Below, in pieces: positions 1 through 8,744 of a DNA stretch of 64,000 bases (the first letter of the stretch is position 1; every line of letters begins with the position of its first letter). Source of the stretch: Dongia sedimenti (GTDB taxonomy: Bacteria > Pseudomonadota > Alphaproteobacteria > Dongiales > Dongiaceae); contig JAUYVI010000002.1 of assembly GCA_030715195.1 (NCBI GenBank), positions 620,001 through 684,000 on the forward strand, given 5' to 3'. The notes under the pieces were generated by a model. It had not been told where the DNA came from, did not search any database, and saw only the letters and a list, made by a program, of their open reading frames with translations. The position numbers and the translations under genes were made by a program.

Positions 1-687
1 AGTAGCGCGGCCGATGCTCATCGCGAGGACGCGGCTCAGCGTGGTGAGATCGTGTCCCGATTCCGCGGACCAGTGATTGAGCGTCGCCTGCATCTTGGCC
101 AGCGCCTTCTTGCCGGTGGATGGCCGATCCAGCACCCCTTCCCGCACCAAAGCCGCGACCACGTCGGGCGAGGCGATGAAAGCCGGCTTGCCGATCCCGC
201 GCAGGAATCGCGCCGCATTTTCGAAGCCGAAGCCGATGCCGCGCTTGCGGATGATCGCGATGAGCTCGATCACGGTCCCGTCCGGCCAGGAGGCGAAGAA
301 GCGGGCCGCGCTGCCATGCTCGGCCGCAAGGTCGAGCACGAAGCGCGCGTTCCGCGGCACGCCCACGATCTTGCGCGGGCTGCGGATGATGCCTCGGTCG
401 CGCATCAGCGCATCGAGCGCCTCGTCGTTCAGGAAGGCACAGGCGTGCGGATCGAAGCCGCGAAATGCAGTTTCGAAGCCCGGCCATTTGCGATCGATGA
501 TGTGCCAGGCAAACCCGCCGGCAAACACCGCGCGGGTCATCGCCGAGAGCACGCGGTCGTCGGTCAGCCTGGCGATGGTGCGCGACGATTGCGGCTTGGT
601 CTCGGCGAGAATGCGGTTGAGCGCGGCGGAGCCGCCTTTGCGGGAGGCGGCGAGTTCGAAGATCTTGTCGAACGGGCGGAGCTTCAC
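1..687 (-). CDS. DNA-3-methyladenine glycosylase I family protein (3' end outside window)
   Basis: Base excision repair enzyme that removes 3-methyladenine from DNA. The reverse-strand frame is open from a GTG at 687 to the window edge (229 codons). Its sequence matches the Tag/COG2818 family: an N-terminal FDKIFELAASRKGG stretch, FAGGFAWHII, KWPGFETAFRGFD, the core NARFVLDLAAEHGSAARF, and a C-terminal RVLAMSIG. E. coli Tag is about 190 aa, so little should be missing. The GTG start overlaps the uvrD stop codon by four bases (GTGA), which suggests translational coupling with uvrD as one DNA-repair operon. The family call is good; whether it is catalytically active Tag or a Tag-like paralogue is not settled. 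Confidence 0.85.
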   Translation of the reverse strand, partial: MKLRPFDKIFELAASRKGGSAALNRILAETKPQSSRTIARLTDDRVLSAMTRAVFAGGFAWHIIDRKWPGFETAFRGFDPHACAFLNDEALDALMRDRGIIRSPRKIVGVPRNARFVLDLAAEHGSAARFFASWPDGTVIELIAIIRKRGIGFGFENAARFLRGIGKPAFIASPDVVAALVREGVLDRPSTGKKALAKMQATLNHWSAESGHDLTTLSRVLAMSIGRAT

Positions 688-2933
688 CCCGCCTCGTGCG
701 CGGGCACGACGAAGCCGGCCATGACCTTCTTGCGGCCGGCCTTGTCGAACTCAATCTCCAGCTTGTCGCCCTCGGCGCTGACCACGGCGCCGTAGCCGAA
801 TTTCTGGTGAAACACCTTGGCGCCGCTCGCATAGCGGCCGGGGCTTTCGGCCGCCACCACTGCGGTGGCGTCGATGGTCGGCGGCGGCTTTCGCGCCGTG
901 CGTTGCATGTAGCTGGCGCCGGTCCAGCGGCCTTCCGACAGGCCGGGATTGAACATGCGGCTCTGGCCGCGGTGGAAGGTCTGGTTGTCGCGGCGCTCGA
1001 TGTGCTCCGGCGGCAGCTCGGCGAGGAAGCGCGAGGGCAAGCCGGTCTGCCACTGGTTGTGGACGCGGCGGTTGGCGGCATGGCTGACATAGGCGATCTT
1101 GCGGGCCCGCGTCAGACCGACATAGGCCAGCCGCCGCTCCTCTTCCAATCCCTTCAAGCCGTTCTCGTCGAGCGTGCGCTGCGAGGGGAACAGACCCTCC
1201 TCCCAGCCGGGCAGGAAGACGATGTCGAACTCCAGCCCCTTGGCACCGTGCAGGGTCATGATGGTGAGCTGGTCGCGATCGCCGGATTCCGCATTCTCCA
1301 TGACCAGGGAGACATGCTCGAGGAAACCGCCCAGATTCTCGAACTCCTCCATGGCGTGGATGAGCTCTTTCAGGTTCTCGAGCCGGCCCGGCGCCTCGAT
1401 CGACTTATCCTGCTTCCACATCTCGGTATAGCCGGATTCGTCGAGCACGATCTCAGCGAGCGCGCCATGATCCATGGTCTCGGCGAGGCCGCGCCAGCGC
1501 GCAAGGTCCTGCACCAAGCCCGCGAGCGAACGCCGCGCCGCCGGCTTCAGCTCGTCGGTCTCGACGATCCGACGCGCGGCCTCGGGCAGCGAGATGGCTT
1601 GCGCCCGCGCGAGATCGTGCAGCCGCCGCACCGTGCTGTCGCCGAGGCCGCGGCGCGGCGTGTTGACGATGCGCTCGAAGGCAAGGCCGTCATCCGGCTG
1701 ATTGACCAGGCGCAGATAGGCCAAGGCATCGCGGATCTCGAGCCGCTCGTAGAAGCGCGGGCCGCCGATGACGCGGTATGGAATGCCGAGGGTGATGAAG
1801 CGCTCTTCGAACTCGCGGGTCTGGAAACCGGCGCGCACCAGGATGGCGACCTCGCGCAGGTTATGTCCCTTGCGCTGCAGCGCCTCGACCTCCTCGCCGA
1901 TCTGCCGCGCCTCCTCCTCGCCGTCCCAGGCCGAGGTGACCCGCACCTTCTCGCCCTCGGCGCGCTCGGTCCAGAGCGTCTTGCCGAGCCGGCCGGCATT
2001 CTTGGCGATCAGCCCCGAAGCCGCCGCCAGGATATGCGGGGTCGAGCGGTAGTTCTGCTCCAGGCGGACGACCTTGGCCCCCGGGAAGTCCTGCTCGAAC
2101 TTCAGGATGTTCTCCACCTCGGCGCCGCGCCAGCCATAGACCGACTGGTCGTCGTCGCCGACCACGCAGAGATTGCGGTGGCCCTGGGCCAGCAAACGCA
2201 GCCAGAGATACTGCGCGACGTTGGTGTCCTGGTACTCATCGACCAGGATGTACTTGAACTGCTGCTGATACTTCAGCAGCACTTCCGGCGCCTTCTGGAA
2301 CAGCTCGATGTTGTGCAGCAGCAGGTCGCCGAAATCGCAGGCGTTCAAGGTCGCGAGCCGCGCCTGGTAGTCGCGATAGATGTCGAGGATGCGGCCGGAG
2401 GCGACCTCGGCCTGCTCGGCGCGGGTCACCCGCTCGGGGGTGAGGCCGCGATCCTTCCAGCGCTCGATAATGCCCAGCACCACGCGCGAGGGCCATTTCT
2501 GATTGTCGAGATTCTCCGCCTGGATCAGCTGTTTCACCAGGCGAAGCTGGTCGTCGGTGTCGAGGATGGTGAAGTTCGGCTTCAACCCGACCTGCTCCGC
2601 ATTGGCGCGGAGAATCCGCGCGGCCAGCGCGTGGAAGGTGCCGAGCCACCAGCCCTCGACCGGCCGGCCGATGATCGCGGAGATGCGGCCCTTCATCTCG
2701 TTCGCGGCCTTGTTGGTGAAGGTGACGGCAAGGATCTGGCTCGGCCAGGCGCGCTGGGTCGAAAGGATGTGCACGAGGCGCGTCGTCAGCACGCGGGTCT
2801 TGCCGGTGCCGGCGCCGGAGAGCACCAGAACCGGACCCTCGGTGTTCAGCACCGCCTCGCGCTGGGGCGCATTCAATCCGGCGAGATAGGGCGCGGAAAT
2901 GTCGCCAGAGTGGTTCAGCGGTGAGTCGTTCAT
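684..2933 (-). CDS. uvrD: ATP-dependent DNA helicase UvrD/PcrA
   Basis: Superfamily 1A 3'-5' helicase for nucleotide excision and mismatch repair. 749 aa, typical length. Motif I GAGTGKT is near the N-terminus after LNAPQREAV (Q motif). Motif II DEYQDTN, motif III VVGDDDQSVYGWRGA, motif IV RLEQNYRS, and motif VI VGLTRAR follow in order; a short UvrD C-terminal region ends the protein. The frame is open further upstream to 2975, but the ATG at 2933 begins the MNDSPLNHS sequence and lies six bases after a strong -10 element, so it is preferred. The glycosylase gene overlaps its stop by four bases. Divergent from the desuccinylase-family gene at 3124. Confidence 0.95.
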   Translation of the reverse strand: MNDSPLNHSGDISAPYLAGLNAPQREAVLNTEGPVLVLSGAGTGKTRVLTTRLVHILSTQRAWPSQILAVTFTNKAANEMKGRISAIIGRPVEGWWLGTFHALAARILRANAEQVGLKPNFTILDTDDQLRLVKQLIQAENLDNQKWPSRVVLGIIERWKDRGLTPERVTRAEQAEVASGRILDIYRDYQARLATLNACDFGDLLLHNIELFQKAPEVLLKYQQQFKYILVDEYQDTNVAQYLWLRLLAQGHRNLCVVGDDDQSVYGWRGAEVENILKFEQDFPGAKVVRLEQNYRSTPHILAAASGLIAKNAGRLGKTLWTERAEGEKVRVTSAWDGEEEARQIGEEVEALQRKGHNLREVAILVRAGFQTREFEERFITLGIPYRVIGGPRFYERLEIRDALAYLRLVNQPDDGLAFERIVNTPRRGLGDSTVRRLHDLARAQAISLPEAARRIVETDELKPAARRSLAGLVQDLARWRGLAETMDHGALAEIVLDESGYTEMWKQDKSIEAPGRLENLKELIHAMEEFENLGGFLEHVSLVMENAESGDRDQLTIMTLHGAKGLEFDIVFLPGWEEGLFPSQRTLDENGLKGLEEERRLAYVGLTRARKIAYVSHAANRRVHNQWQTGLPSRFLAELPPEHIERRDNQTFHRGQSRMFNPGLSEGRWTGASYMQRTARKPPPTIDATAVVAAESPGRYASGAKVFHQKFGYGAVVSAEGDKLEIEFDKAGRKKVMAGFVVPAHEAG

Positions 2934-2939
2934 GACGGC

Positions 2940-2968
2940 CTTATAGCAGTGCCTAAGCGGCGTCTCAA
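2940..2968 (-). promoter_or_regulatory. uvrD promoter, probably giving a leaderless mRNA
   Basis: On the minus strand, -35 TTGAGA (2968-2963), a 17-base spacer, and an extended -10 TGC-TATAAG (hexamer 2945-2940). Only six bases separate the -10 from the ATG at 2933, so transcription is expected to start at or next to the A of the start codon. Confidence 0.6.
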
Positions 2969-2992
2969 ACCACAAGGGGGTCCGGGCTCGGC

Positions 2993-3022
2993 TTGACAGA
3001 AAAAGCGGCGATCGGCTCTACT
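2993..3022 (+). promoter_or_regulatory. Promoter candidate for the desuccinylase-family gene
   Basis: A perfect -35 TTGACA (2993-2998) is followed after 18 bases by TCTACT (3017-3022), a weaker -10. The gene begins about 100 bases downstream. Confidence 0.4.
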
Positions 3023-3123
3023 TTGGCTCCCTCCGGCATCCCGAACTTCCGATATTTCGAGCGGTGAAATGCGGCCTGCCGCGGGGCTGGGCGCGAAAAA
3101 TAACACGGATGTCAGGGGCTAAG

Positions 3124-4266
3124 ATGGCCAAGAAGATCGAACGCATTTCCCTGGGCTCGATGAGCCCGGGCACCGAACGCCATCTGCTGGTGCATCGCTA
3201 CGGCAAGAGCGGGGCGCGGCCGAAGGCCTATATCCAGGCCTCGATCCATGCCGACGAGATTCCGGCCATGATGGCGGCGCACCACCTCATTCGCCTGCTC
3301 GACGAGGCGGAGAAGCGGGGCGAGATCGCCGGCGAGATCGTGGTGGTGCCGGTCGCCAACCCGATCGGCCTCGCGCAGAACGTCGCCGGCACCCATATCG
3401 GCCGTTCCGATATCCGCGGCGGCGGCAACTTCAACCGCGGCTGGCCCGACCTGTTCGAGGGTCTGGTCGAGGCTGTCGAATCGAAGCTGGGCGGCGATGC
3501 CGAGCGCAACGTGGCGGTGATCCGCGAAGCGATCGGCCGCCGCCTCGCCGGCATGCACGCCGAAGCGGAGTTCCCGCGCTTGCGGCTCGAGCTCTACCGC
3601 CTGGCTTACGACGCCGACATCGTGCTCGACATGCATTGCGACGACGAAGCGCTGATGCACATCTACCTCACCAACGATTTCTGGCCGAGCGGCGCCGATC
3701 TCGCGGCCGAGACCGGATCGCGCGCGGTGTTCCTGTCCTACGAATCCGGCGGGCAGAGCTTCGAGGAGCAGTTCTATCTCGCGTTCCGCAAACTGAAGCT
3801 GCATTTCGGCGACCGCTTCCCGATTCCGCCGACCGTGCTCACCTCGACCATCGAGTTCCGCGGCCAGTTCGACGTGTTCGACGATCTCGGCATCCATGAC
3901 GGCAAGGCGCTCTACCGCTTCCTGCAGCGCCGCGGACTGATCGCCGGCGATCCCGGGCCGCTGCCGACCTTGCTCTGCGAAGGCACGCCGCTCGAAGGCG
4001 CCGATTACATGCGGGCGCCGAAGGGCGGCATCCTCGCCTATCACGTCAAGGTCGGGGACGTGGTGCGCAAGGGCGATCTCGTCGCCGAGATCATCGATCC
4101 GCTGGCCGAGGATCAATCCAAGGCCCGCACCGAGATGCGCGCGATCACCGACGGGCTGGTGGTCTCGCGCTGCTCGAAGAAGCTGGTGGCGCCGGGCGAA
4201 GGCATCACCATGATCGCCGGGAAGGAACATCTCTCACACCGCAAGGGCCCGCTGCTGTCGGATTGA
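3124..4266 (+). CDS. Succinylglutamate desuccinylase/aspartoacylase family metallohydrolase
   Basis: Zinc-dependent deacylase of the M14-like AstE/AspA superfamily; substrate unknown. 380 aa. Zinc ligands are visible as HxxE in SIHADEIPAM and a later His in LDMHCDDE; the substrate-binding GGNFNRGWPD stretch lies between. The C-terminus has a biotinyl/lipoyl-like beta-barrel segment (GGILAYHVKVGDVVRKGD), as in many family members. Upstream in-frame starts exist (GTG 3064, ATG 3109), but AGGGG at 3114-3118 is well spaced only for the ATG at 3124. It stands alone between divergent uvrD and a convergent membrane gene whose stop begins on the next base. The family is secure; the physiological amide substrate cannot be told from the sequence. 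Confidence 0.85.
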   Translation: MAKKIERISLGSMSPGTERHLLVHRYGKSGARPKAYIQASIHADEIPAMMAAHHLIRLLDEAEKRGEIAGEIVVVPVANPIGLAQNVAGTHIGRSDIRGGGNFNRGWPDLFEGLVEAVESKLGGDAERNVAVIREAIGRRLAGMHAEAEFPRLRLELYRLAYDADIVLDMHCDDEALMHIYLTNDFWPSGADLAAETGSRAVFLSYESGGQSFEEQFYLAFRKLKLHFGDRFPIPPTVLTSTIEFRGQFDVFDDLGIHDGKALYRFLQRRGLIAGDPGPLPTLLCEGTPLEGADYMRAPKGGILAYHVKVGDVVRKGDLVAEIIDPLAEDQSKARTEMRAITDGLVVSRCSKKLVAPGEGITMIAGKEHLSHRKGPLLSD

Positions 4267-4740
4267 TCAGTGGATCGCCGGCTTGGCGATCATCAGCAGG
4301 AAGATCGCCATCAAAGAGAAAAACGCCGGCCAGCCGAGCAGGAACCAGACTCGCATGAGACGGTGATAGCGCGGCGGCAAAGACGCGCCTTCCGGCAGCC
4401 TCTGCGCGATCCGCGTGGCCTTGATCTGCAAGACCACAACCGGTGCCCAGCAGGCGAGCGCGATTGCATAGAGGACGTAGGTCGCGAGCAGCCAGCCCGA
4501 CCAGGGATCCCAGCCGGCCATCAGGATCATGGCGATGCCGGTGGCCGGCTGCACAAAACCGGCAGTCAGGGTGAACATCCAATCGGCTTCCACCACCATG
4601 CGACCGACGGAAGCGGCGAGCGGCGCCTTGCCGGAGCGCCAGGCCCGCAGCATGTAATAGGCTGTGCCGAGACCGGTGCCGAAGAGCACGGTGGAGCTCA
4701 GCACATGCAGCCATTTCACGATCTCGTAGGCACCGATCAT
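4267..4740 (-). CDS. DUF2269 family integral membrane protein
   Basis: Predicted inner-membrane protein of 157 aa with about four hydrophobic helices (around YEIVKWLHVLSSTVLFGTG, GFVQPATGIAMILMAG, LLATYVLYAIALACW and the C-terminal FLLGWPAFFSLMAIFLLM). The WLHVLSSTVLFGTG start is characteristic of DUF2269. Function unknown. The ATG overlaps the stop of the SDR-DoxX gene by four bases (ATGA), so the two are translationally coupled and likely act together. It is the last gene of the oxyR cluster. The identification rests on the N-terminal signature and topology. Confidence 0.75.
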   Translation of the reverse strand: MIGAYEIVKWLHVLSSTVLFGTGLGTAYYMLRAWRSGKAPLAASVGRMVVEADWMFTLTAGFVQPATGIAMILMAGWDPWSGWLLATYVLYAIALACWAPVVVLQIKATRIAQRLPEGASLPPRYHRLMRVWFLLGWPAFFSLMAIFLLMIAKPAIH

Positions 4741-6041
4741 CGATCGTCCTCGAGGGCCGCGACCGTTGCGGCCAGCGCCAGGAAGGCCGCATTCTTTACA
4801 AGCGGTCCAAGCGGCTCTGCCCAAAGGGCCGGGTCGGCGATCGAGATGACGAGCGTATAGCCGCCTACCGTCACCAGCTGCACGGCAAGCATCGCGCCCG
4901 GCCAACGGCGCGCCAAGATCGCGACGGCGATCCCGATGTCCAGCAGCGAGGTCGCCCATTGCACCGGTGCGGCCAGGGCGCCGGCCCCAAAGCGGCCGAG
5001 GATGGCGGCCGCGAGATCGGTCGATGCCAGCAGGCCGATCACCCCCGACGCGAGCCAGGAGAGGCCGAGCACCCAACGCAGAATCGGGCGCAAGAAGCAG
5101 AGGCGTGCATGCCATTTGTCCTGCACCGAAGACGGCCGCGTCATCAGCCAGGCGCGCATCGATCGCGGTGCGAGACCGATCGCCGCCGCGAAGGCCGGGC
5201 CGTCGCCGGCATTGCCGTGCTCGATCTGCCGGATTGCGGTGGTCGAAAGCGGCCCGCCGCCGAGGCGATCGAACACCCGCCCGCTCGCACGCACCAGCGC
5301 CATCGGCACCTGCAGCACCGGCGCGTCTCGCAAGCCGAGCCATGCACGCCAGGCGACGACGATCTCCCGCAGACTCATGCTCTCCGGGCCGCAGGGTTCC
5401 AATACCTGCTTGACCGGCGCATCGGCGGCGAGCAGGCGAACCACCGCGGCGGAAAGATCTTCCGCATGGATGGGGCTGAAGCGCTGCTCGCCGGTCCCCG
5501 GAACCGGGATGACGAAGGGAAAGGCGGCGAGGCCGCGCAGTGCCGAGGTGCCGCCGTGAGTGCCTTCGGCGAAGACCAGCGAGGGGCGGAGGATTACCCA
5601 GTCGAGATCGCGGCTTTGCAGGTCGATCTCCGCCGCGCGTTTCTCTTCGGCATAGGGGGTTCCCGCTTCGGGCGCGGCGCTGATCGCCGAGATGTGGACA
5701 ACGCGCCGGACATTCGCCGCGACGCAGGCGGTGTGCAGCGCTTTCGGCGCCGCGACATGCACCGCGTGCGAGTGCGCGTCGCTCAGCACGCCGGCGCAAT
5801 TGATCACGGCGTCGATGTCGGCCAGGCGCGACTGCCATATTTCGGGTTCGACATCCCGGGCGAGATCGCAGGCGATGGCCCGGCAGCCCGGGAACATGCG
5901 GGAAAACAGCGCCGGTCGGCGCACCGCACCGACGGGTGCGTATCCTGCTTGAGCAATGGCGGCGACGATTCGCCTGCCGATGAAGCCGGTCGCGCCCAGT
6001 ACCAGCACGTTCGCCTTCCCCGTCCCCACGGCTCCGCTCAC
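4737..6041 (-). CDS. SDR-family NAD(P)-binding oxidoreductase fused to a DoxX-like membrane domain
   Basis: 434 aa two-part protein. The N-terminal ~290 residues form an atypical (epimerase-like) short-chain dehydrogenase fold: LGATGFIGRRI nucleotide-binding loop, VINCAGVLSD, and YAEEKRAAE carrying a YxxxK-type pair. The C-terminal ~130 residues contain four hydrophobic helices typical of DoxX-like domains (from PILRWVLGLSWLASGVIGL onward). The probable start is the GTG at 6041, because it overlaps the oxyR stop by four bases (GTGA); a later GTG at the VGTGK position is also possible. Gene order oxyR-SDR/DoxX-DUF2269 with overlaps at both junctions indicates one operon. The fusion suggests a membrane-anchored oxidoreductase; the substrate is unknown. 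Confidence 0.8.
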   Translation of the reverse strand: MSGAVGTGKANVLVLGATGFIGRRIVAAIAQAGYAPVGAVRRPALFSRMFPGCRAIACDLARDVEPEIWQSRLADIDAVINCAGVLSDAHSHAVHVAAPKALHTACVAANVRRVVHISAISAAPEAGTPYAEEKRAAEIDLQSRDLDWVILRPSLVFAEGTHGGTSALRGLAAFPFVIPVPGTGEQRFSPIHAEDLSAAVVRLLAADAPVKQVLEPCGPESMSLREIVVAWRAWLGLRDAPVLQVPMALVRASGRVFDRLGGGPLSTTAIRQIEHGNAGDGPAFAAAIGLAPRSMRAWLMTRPSSVQDKWHARLCFLRPILRWVLGLSWLASGVIGLLASTDLAAAILGRFGAGALAAPVQWATSLLDIGIAVAILARRWPGAMLAVQLVTVGGYTLVISIADPALWAEPLGPLVKNAAFLALAATVAALEDDR

Positions 6042-6946
6042 TTCGCCGTCGCCAGATACGCGTCCTTGATGGTCTGGCCCAGCAGGCGGAACTCCTTTTC
6101 CCGCGCGCTGGTCTTGCGCCAGATCAGGCCGATGCGCCGGCCCGGCTTGCCGCCGGCGAAGGGGCGCGCCACCAGGTCCGAACCCTTCAGCAGCTTGGCC
6201 TGCAGCGCCATCTCGGGAATGAGCGTCACGCCGAGTCCGCCGGCCGCCATCTCCACCAGCGTGTGCAGGCTGGTCCCGGTCACGTCGGAGCCGGTCGGGC
6301 GGTGGCCGAGATGGCAGGCGTCGAGCGCGTGGTCGCGCAGGCAATGGCCGTCGGTCAGCAGCAGCAACGGCGCCTGCTGCAGGTCGGCGGTGGTGAGCTT
6401 GCTCTTGGCGGCCAGCGGATCGTCCTTGCGGCAGACGAACTCGAACGGGTCGTCGAACAGCACCAGCTCCTCGGACTCGCCGATCTCGACCGGGAGCGCC
6501 AGCAACACGCAGTCGAGCGCGCCGTTGTGGAGCTCATCGACCAGCCGCTGGGTCAGGTCCTCGTTGAGATAGAGCTTCAGCTTCGGGAAAGCCTTGCGGA
6601 GCTTCGGCAGCACTTTGGGCAGCAGGAACGGGCCGATGGTCGGGATCACGCCGAGCTTCAGCGTCCCGGAAAGCGGCTCCTTGGCCGCGGCGGCGAGCTC
6701 CGCCAGCTCCTGGGCCTCGCGCAGGACGATGCGGGCCCTTGCGACGATCTCGCGCCCCAGGGCGGTGAACACGACCGAGCGGTTGCTGCGCTCGACCAGG
6801 GAGGCGCCGAGCAGGGTTTCCAGCTCCTGCAGGCCGGCGCTCAGGGTCGATTGCGAGACGAAGCAGGAAGCGGCGGCGCGGCCGAAATGCTTGTGCTCGT
6901 CGAGTGCGGTCAAATAGCGCAGCTGCTTCAGGGTGGGCAGGAACAT
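6038..6946 (-). CDS. oxyR: Hydrogen peroxide-sensing LysR-family regulator OxyR
   Basis: 302 aa LysR-type activator. An N-terminal winged HTH (TLKQLRYLTALDEHKHFGRAA to QELETLLGASLVER) precedes a LysR substrate domain. The peroxide-sensing motif is present: GHCLRDHALDAC has Cys202 and Cys211, nine residues apart, matching the Cys199/Cys208 pair of E. coli OxyR. It should switch on peroxide-defence genes when the disulfide forms. No catalase gene is visible next to it. The two genes downstream overlap it in series and may belong to the same response, which is an inference from order only. Confidence 0.9.
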   Translation of the reverse strand: MFLPTLKQLRYLTALDEHKHFGRAAASCFVSQSTLSAGLQELETLLGASLVERSNRSVVFTALGREIVARARIVLREAQELAELAAAAKEPLSGTLKLGVIPTIGPFLLPKVLPKLRKAFPKLKLYLNEDLTQRLVDELHNGALDCVLLALPVEIGESEELVLFDDPFEFVCRKDDPLAAKSKLTTADLQQAPLLLLTDGHCLRDHALDACHLGHRPTGSDVTGTSLHTLVEMAAGGLGVTLIPEMALQAKLLKGSDLVARPFAGGKPGRRIGLIWRKTSAREKEFRLLGQTIKDAYLATAK

Positions 6947-7204
6947 GTCGATCGATCCGGTCGATTGAAGAACAGAAATATAATCAACAGAGCCTATCAG
7001 ACAAGGTCATCCCCCCGCCGGCCAACCCGGTACAGCTTGGAACGCAGACGGTGCTGCCGATGCAGACAAGCACTTGCCCAAAATTCTTCCTAAGACACTG
7101 ATAAGAAATAGAGAAAGCCGATCCGTCTGCGCGCCTGAAATGTTTGTCTCGTCTGCGTCCTGTCTGCGATGCAGTGCAGCAAAAGCCGCCAAACTGGAAG
7201 CAGA

Positions 7205-7217
7205 ACAATCGAATTGT
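7205..7217. promoter_or_regulatory. Inverted repeat, possible operator upstream of gabT
   Basis: ACAAT-CGA-ATTGT, perfect five-base arms, next to a TGTACA palindrome (7215-7220) and inside a wider GAACAA...TTGTTC pair (7203-7230). It lies about 110 bases before the gabT extended -10. The regulator is unknown. Confidence 0.3.
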
Positions 7218-7310
7218 ACACTATTTGTTCCAATGGGTCGACTGGACCGGTCCGTCTGCGTCGTCGCGGGGGCTGGCCCCATGGCAGGCGCAGCCCAAGC
7301 TGCTATATTC

Positions 7311-7319
7311 GCCGCCGAT
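7311..7319 (+). promoter_or_regulatory. Extended -10 promoter candidate for gabT
   Basis: TGC-TATATT. No good -35 is seen at 17 bases, which fits an extended -10 or activator-dependent promoter. Expected start near 7326, giving a leader of about 45 bases with GAGG before the ATG. Confidence 0.4.
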
Positions 7320-7371
7320 CAGAAGGGGCGCAGCCCCCGCCACTCTCCAACCAGATACGAGGCCATCCATC

Positions 7372-8673
7372 ATGTCAGCCAATGCCAGCCTGCATCAGCG
7401 GCGCGGCGCCGCCGTGCCGCGCGGTGTCGGGAACGCCTACGCCGTCTACGCAAAGTCGGCCAACAATTCCGAGATCACCGACGAAGAAGGCAAGAAGTAC
7501 ATCGACTTCGCCGGCGGCATCGCGGTGGTCAACACCGGCCATTGCCACCCGAAGGTGATCGCCGCGGTGAAGGCCCAGGTCGAGCAGCTGACCCATGCCT
7601 GCTTCCAGGTGACGCCGTACGAGCCCTATATCCGCCTCGCCGAGCGCATCAACGACATGGTGCCGGGCAAGTCGCCGAAGAAGACCATCTTCCTCACCAC
7701 CGGCGCCGAAGCCGTCGAGAACGCGGTGAAGATCGCCCGCGCCTATACCAAGCGCTCCGGCATCATCGCCTTCTCTGGCGCGTTCCACGGCCGCACGATG
7801 ATGGGCATGGCGCTGACCGGCAAGTACGCGCCCTACAAGATCGGGTTCGGCCCCTTCCCCAGCGACGTCTATCACGTGCCCTTCCCCGATCCCGCGCTGA
7901 AGGACGACGGCGCCGCGGCGCTGAAGCATCTGGATTACATCTTCAAGGCCGATATCGGCCCGGACAACGTCGCCGCGATCATCATCGAGCCGGTGCAGGG
8001 CGAAGGCGGTTTCAACATCGTCCCGTTCAGCTTCATGAAGGCGCTGCGCGAACTCTGCACCAAGCACGGCATCGTGTTCATCGTCGATGAGATCCAGTCC
8101 GGCTTCGCCCGCACCGGCAAGATGTTCGCGGTCGAGCATTCCGGCATCGAGCCCGACCTCGTCACCATGGCGAAGTCGATGGCCGGCGGCTTCCCGATCT
8201 CCGCGGTCTGCGGCAAGGCCGAGATCATGGACGCGCCGGCGCCGGGCGGCCTCGGCGGCACCTATGCGGGCTCGCCGATCGGCTGCGCCGCGGCCAATGC
8301 CGTCATCGACGTGATGGAAGAAGAGAACCTGGTCGAGCGCGCCAACGTGATCGGCAAGCGCATGCTGGAGCGCCTCAACGACATGAAGCGCAAGAACAGC
8401 TTCGGCAACCGGATCGGCGACATCCGCGGCCTCGGCGCCATGGTGGCCTGCGACCTGGTCAAGAGCGACGGCACGCCGGACGCGGACCTCACCAAGGCGG
8501 TGGTCACCAAGGCGGCGGAGAACGGCCTGGTGCTGCTCTCCTGCGGCGTCAACGCCAACGTGCTCCGCTTCCTGATGCCGCTCACCATCCCGGAGAAGCA
8601 GCTCGAAGCCGGCTTCGACATCCTGGAAAAGACCATCGGCCAGGCGATCGAGGCGACCGCGAAGGTGGCTTGA
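7372..8673 (+). CDS. gabT: 4-aminobutyrate--2-oxoglutarate aminotransferase
   Basis: PLP enzyme converting GABA and 2-oxoglutarate to succinic semialdehyde and glutamate. 433 aa, fold-type I class III aminotransferase. Visible features: GGIAVVNTGHCHPKV near the N-terminus, TTGAEAVENAVKIAR (phosphate binding), FHGRTMMGMALTGK, the VDEIQSGFARTGKMF segment with the PLP-contacting Asp, and the Schiff-base Lys in MAKSMAGGFPISAV. The ATG at 7372 is preceded by GAGG. It is monocistronic: a succinic semialdehyde dehydrogenase gene is not adjacent, and a strong terminator follows at 8745. Other class III aminotransferases are similar, but the GabT-type spacing and motifs favour this call. Confidence 0.88.
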   Translation: MSANASLHQRRGAAVPRGVGNAYAVYAKSANNSEITDEEGKKYIDFAGGIAVVNTGHCHPKVIAAVKAQVEQLTHACFQVTPYEPYIRLAERINDMVPGKSPKKTIFLTTGAEAVENAVKIARAYTKRSGIIAFSGAFHGRTMMGMALTGKYAPYKIGFGPFPSDVYHVPFPDPALKDDGAAALKHLDYIFKADIGPDNVAAIIIEPVQGEGGFNIVPFSFMKALRELCTKHGIVFIVDEIQSGFARTGKMFAVEHSGIEPDLVTMAKSMAGGFPISAVCGKAEIMDAPAPGGLGGTYAGSPIGCAAANAVIDVMEEENLVERANVIGKRMLERLNDMKRKNSFGNRIGDIRGLGAMVACDLVKSDGTPDADLTKAVVTKAAENGLVLLSCGVNANVLRFLMPLTIPEKQLEAGFDILEKTIGQAIEATAKVA

Positions 8674-8744
8674 GCCTGCCCATTCTGCTCTAGCGAGAGA
8701 ATCAGCGCGCTGGATTTCCCAGGGCAAGCTCTCGCCAAAACAAG

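Larger units (their letters stand above)
6947..7371. other. Intergenic region between oxyR and gabT
   Basis: About 425 bases between divergent genes, visibly less GC-rich than the flanks. It holds the promoters of both genes. Visible elements are the inverted repeat at 7205-7217, a ten-base palindrome GGACCGGTCC at 7244-7253, and an extended -10 at 7311-7319. I see no convincing small gene. Confidence 0.5.

Noticed and set aside
696..2924. Very long open frame on the plus strand opposite uvrD
   Set aside because: It mirrors uvrD codons in a high-GC gene, has low-complexity Leu/Gly/Ala composition and no recognisable domain.
7244..7253. GGACCGGTCC palindrome as an operator
   Set aside because: Such GC palindromes are expected by chance in this genome and it lacks flanking symmetry.
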